Shown here: positions 6,322-7,750 of the stretch, piece by piece | How positions within the stretch are numbered: position 1 is the stretch's first letter | How the letters are laid out: each line of letters opens with the position of its first letter | Source: an uncultured Clostridia bacterium | Lineage (GTDB): Bacteria; Bacillota; Clostridia; Oscillospirales; Ruminococcaceae | Reading direction: 5' to 3' | Assembly: GCA_946056455.1 (NCBI GenBank) | Contig: CAMGJS010000035.1 | Coordinates: 1-7,750, forward strand | Length of the DNA: 7,750 bases | Notes under the pieces: generated by a model | Databases searched by the model: none | What the model was told of the DNA's origin: nothing | Seen by the model: only the letters and a program-made list of their open reading frames with translations | Program-made: the position numbers and the translations under genes

Positions 6322-6350
6322 TTGACAACCAAACAAAATAATGATAAAAT
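6322..6350 (+). promoter_or_regulatory. promoter-like sequence antisense to the transposase gene
   Basis: TTGACA (6322-6327), exactly 17 nt, then TAAAAT (6345-6350) with TGA directly upstream of the -10. It reads into the 3' end of orfB from the antisense side. Its -35 is back to back with the outward TTGACA at 6309-6304, which explains the perfect TTGTCAAC/GTTGACAA inverted repeat (6303-6310 and 6321-6328). Confidence 0.45.
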
Positions 6351-6377
6351 TATACAAAAGTATATATTTTATATACT
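6345..6377 (-). terminator. possible weak terminator after orfB
   Basis: AGTATATA (6359-6366) and TATATACT (6370-6377) form a perfect 8-bp but very AT-rich hairpin with a 3-nt loop. On the minus strand it is followed by TTTTGTATAATTTT. It lies about 36 nt after the orfB stop. The weak stem makes its efficiency doubtful. Confidence 0.35.
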
Positions 6378-6412
6378 CGGACAGGTTAATCCTGAAGTTG
6401 GTAGCTCGGTGA

Positions 6413-7330
6413 TTAGTCCAGTCCGCTGAACCCTTGTTCAATCCTGTATTGAACAGGGGTTTTGTAATTTAGTTTTGCTACAGGTCTTTTGTTGTTGAAA
6501 TAGTCTACAGTTGCCTCAACTGCCTCTCTGATATTGTTTTTGCTGAGCCTGAAATCGTTGTATAAAGTTTCTTTGAACCGGCTGAAGAAACTCTCGATTA
6601 CTGCGTTGTCCCTCGGCGTTCCTGCTCTCGACATACTTTGTATTATATGGTTGTCCGAAAGAAGCTTACAATATCCTGCGGACGCGTATTGCACACCTTG
6701 GTCACTGTGAAATAAAACATTTTTGTGTTTTATCTTTTGTAATAATCTTTTTGCCGGGTTGATAACGAGGAAATTATCAAATACGGTATCCAGTTCCCAC
6801 TCAAGTATTTCGTTGTTAAACAGGTCGAGGTAACACGCAAAGTAATACCATTTTCCGTGATGCTTTATGTAGGTGACATCGGTTACAATCTTCTTGTATG
6901 GCTCTTGGCTTTTAAACTTTCTGGAGAGAATATTTGGGAATCTCTCATGTTCGGTTCCTACAGTATTGTAGTAGTGAAATTTTTTTCGCGTACAACTGCG
7001 TATATCAAGCCTCTTCATTGACCTGAACACACTTAATGCAGATACACGCCAGCCTGTTTCCTGAAGGATTAAACCTCGTATAGTATGATATCCTGCTGTA
7101 GGGTGATTTTCATAAATATCCCTAACTAAAAAATCCAGCTCACGCTGTTGTTTTTCATAGCGATTGAGCTGATTTTTTCTTTTTACCCATTTGTAATAAC
7201 CCGAACGGGAAACTCCATACACAGCACATAGTTCTGAAACAGAATGTTGTTTTGTTTGTTTATGAATTAAACTGTATATGTGTTGGATAGCTTTCTTTGA
7301 TCGGCATTCCCCCTTTACTGTTCTGCAAGT
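6413..7330 (-). CDS. IS3-family transposase OrfB (DDE integrase), entered by -1 frameshift
   Basis: OrfB is the catalytic half of the transposase, with an rve integrase core. Numbered from the GTG at 7222 (269 residues), the acidic triad is D115 (VTDVTY), D174 (HSDQG) and E210 (VIESFF), spaced DD(35)E as in IS3 elements. FHSDQGVQYAS and RPVAKLNYKTP are family signatures. The frame stays open upstream of the GTG to 7330, and those 36 codons include HSVSELCAVYGVSRSGYYKW, the usual N-terminal helix-turn-helix-like region of IS150-type OrfB. GTG 7222 is therefore not a natural start, and no in-frame ATG precedes it. The product is most likely the OrfAB fusion of about 412 residues. No stops or gaps are seen, so it may be active. 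Confidence 0.92.
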   Translation of the reverse strand, partial: TCRTVKGECRSKKAIQHIYSLIHKQTKQHSVSELCAVYGVSRSGYYKWVKRKNQLNRYEKQQRELDFLVRDIYENHPTAGYHTIRGLILQETGWRVSALSVFRSMKRLDIRSCTRKKFHYYNTVGTEHERFPNILSRKFKSQEPYKKIVTDVTYIKHHGKWYYFACYLDLFNNEILEWELDTVFDNFLVINPAKRLLQKIKHKNVLFHSDQGVQYASAGYCKLLSDNHIIQSMSRAGTPRDNAVIESFFSRFKETLYNDFRLSKNNIREAVEATVDYFNNKRPVAKLNYKTPVQYRIEQGFSGLD

Positions 7331-7650
7331 TTTTTTAATACTTCACACTTTGCCCTTTCTTTCATAAGCTCTCTTTTGAGTAAAAGATTCTCATATTCGA
7401 GCTGTTCCATAGGAGTCAGATGCTTTTTTCTTGTGTATTTTAATAATGGATTACCGGGTTTTCTCTTGTTTTCAAGAGCAGATTCTCCGCCTTCAAGGTA
7501 CTGTTTTGTCCATTTGTGTATTTGAGATTCGCATATTCCCGTATCTTTTTCTATAGAACCACCTGATTCACCTGCAAGCATACGCTTTACAAGTGCAAGT
7601 TTTTCTTCTTTAGTATGATACTGATTTGTACCGCCTTTTGGTCTACTCAT
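7315..7650 (-). CDS. IS3-family transposase OrfA (helix-turn-helix DNA-binding protein)
   Basis: This 111-residue protein binds the IS ends. HTKEEKLALVKRMLAGES (12-29) through SQIHKWTKQYLEGG (42-55) is the helix-turn-helix of the IS3/IS150 OrfA group. About 80-110 is a Leu/Glu/Lys-rich coiled coil (EQLEYENLLLKRELMKE) for multimerisation. AGGAGG (7666-7661) lies 10 nt before ATG 7650. Codons 105-107 (TTA AAA AAA) hold the slippery run that joins OrfA to OrfB; without slippage OrfA ends LAEQ at 7315. OrfA alone normally modulates transposition, while the OrfAB fusion is the active enzyme. Confidence 0.92.
   Translation of the reverse strand: MSRPKGGTNQYHTKEEKLALVKRMLAGESGGSIEKDTGICESQIHKWTKQYLEGGESALENKRKPGNPLLKYTRKKHLTPMEQLEYENLLLKRELMKERAKCEVLKKLAEQ
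7330..7336 (-). other. programmed -1 ribosomal frameshift site (A7)
   Basis: On the minus strand, seven A residues are read A-AAA-AAA in the OrfA phase, the correct phase for a -1 slip. The slipped frame continues from ACT at 7330 into OrfB without a stop and is 108 nt in phase with the GTG at 7222. AAGGGGGA lies downstream around the OrfA stop. No strong pseudoknot was worked out by eye. Confidence 0.8.
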
Positions 7651-7682
7651 AAAACTTATTCCTCCTGAAATGTATTATTTTT

Positions 7683-7711
7683 ATTGTATCACTTTCCTTC
7701 ATAAAAAGCAA
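7683..7711 (-). promoter_or_regulatory. resident promoter of the IS transposase genes
   Basis: On the minus strand TTGCTT (7711-7706), 17 nt, then TACAAT (7688-7683) with TGA directly before the -10. It lies about 33 nt upstream of the orfA ATG and is a moderate match, as expected for an IS that limits its own transposase. Confidence 0.6.
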
Positions 7712-7712
7712 A

Positions 7713-7744
7713 ATGATAGTAGACTTTTTAGTGTCTACTATCAT
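7713..7744. repeat. 12-bp perfect inverted repeat inside the IS left end
   Basis: ATGATAGTAGAC (7713-7724) and GTCTACTATCAT (7733-7744) enclose an 8-nt loop. It sits between the IS left tip and the resident promoter. There is no U tract. It may be a transposase-binding site or an RNA hairpin formed only by transcripts entering from outside or from the circle junction. Confidence 0.6.
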
Positions 7745-7750
7745 TATACA

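Larger units (their letters stand above)
6304..7750 (-). mobile_element. IS3-family (IS150-group) insertion sequence, left tip just outside the window
   Basis: The element carries overlapping-frame orfA and orfB, a frameshift site and a DD(35)E transposase, all apparently intact. The right tip is placed at TGTCAAC (6304) because the sequence from 6303 inward recurs at 4473 while the flanks differ. TGTATA (6315-6320) and subterminal GTTGACA reappear on the minus strand at the left end as TGTATAATG (7750-7742) and GTAGACA. By analogy the left tip should lie about 11 nt beyond position 7750, giving a length near 1.46 kb. The target duplication cannot be checked. An alternative placement puts the tips at TGATA (6342 and 7743); both ends start TG in either case. 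Confidence 0.75.

Noticed and set aside
6303..6328. TTGTCAAC/GTTGACAA perfect inverted repeat as a repressor operator
   Set aside because: It is explained more simply by two back-to-back -35 boxes at the IS end, and no regulator gene is adjacent.
1..7750. CRISPR arrays, tRNA, rRNA or riboswitches
   Set aside because: No regularly spaced direct repeats, no cloverleaf or rRNA-like segments, and no long structured leaders were seen; all leaders are short.

Overview
The window looks like a chromosomal segment of a Gram-positive gut or rumen Clostridia member, most likely of the Ruminococcus/Oscillospiraceae kind. This rests on the strong AGGAGG-type ribosome binding sites, the sigma-A and sigma-D type promoters, a lipoprotein beta-glucanase, and a protein family I associate with Clostridia. 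The species cannot be fixed from the sequence.

Layout. (1) 110-2581: a two-gene beta-glucan degradation operon. It encodes a GH5 glycosidase without a signal peptide, then a GH16 endo-beta-1,3(4)-type glucanase lipoprotein with a C-terminal CBM4/9-like domain; a hairpin terminator follows. (2) 2652-3630: a ten-helix EamA/DMT-type transporter behind its own near-consensus sigma-A promoter. (3) 3638-4430: a 238-residue protein of unknown function, preceded by a near-perfect sigma-D (flagellar/motility) promoter, which suggests the host is motile and the protein belongs to its motility regulon. (4) 4431-6300: a visibly more AT-rich accessory block. It holds an IS-end-like relic, a strong terminator, a small two-gene toxin-antitoxin-like operon (64-residue protein plus GNAT acetyltransferase, overlapping by 14 nt), a shared bidirectional terminator, and a convergent gene for a proteasome-like Ntn hydrolase. 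(5) about 6304 to the window end: an apparently intact IS3-family, IS150-group insertion sequence on the minus strand, with OrfA, OrfB, an A7 frameshift site and DD(35)E residues. Its left tip probably lies about 11 nt outside the window.

How the parts interact. The GH16 lipoprotein probably cuts mixed-linkage or beta-1,3-glucan at the cell surface and the GH5 enzyme acts on the imported products. In the accessory block, the IS right tip carries an outward TTGACA that sits 18 nt from a TATAGT ahead of the Ntn hydrolase gene, so the IS may drive that gene. The same tip, together with a TATAAT near the left tip, fits the circle-junction promoter scheme known for IS3-family elements. The least explained items are the Ntn hydrolase, which has an internal start that would expose a catalytic-type serine, the GNAT pair with an unfamiliar partner, and the sigma-D-linked unknown protein.
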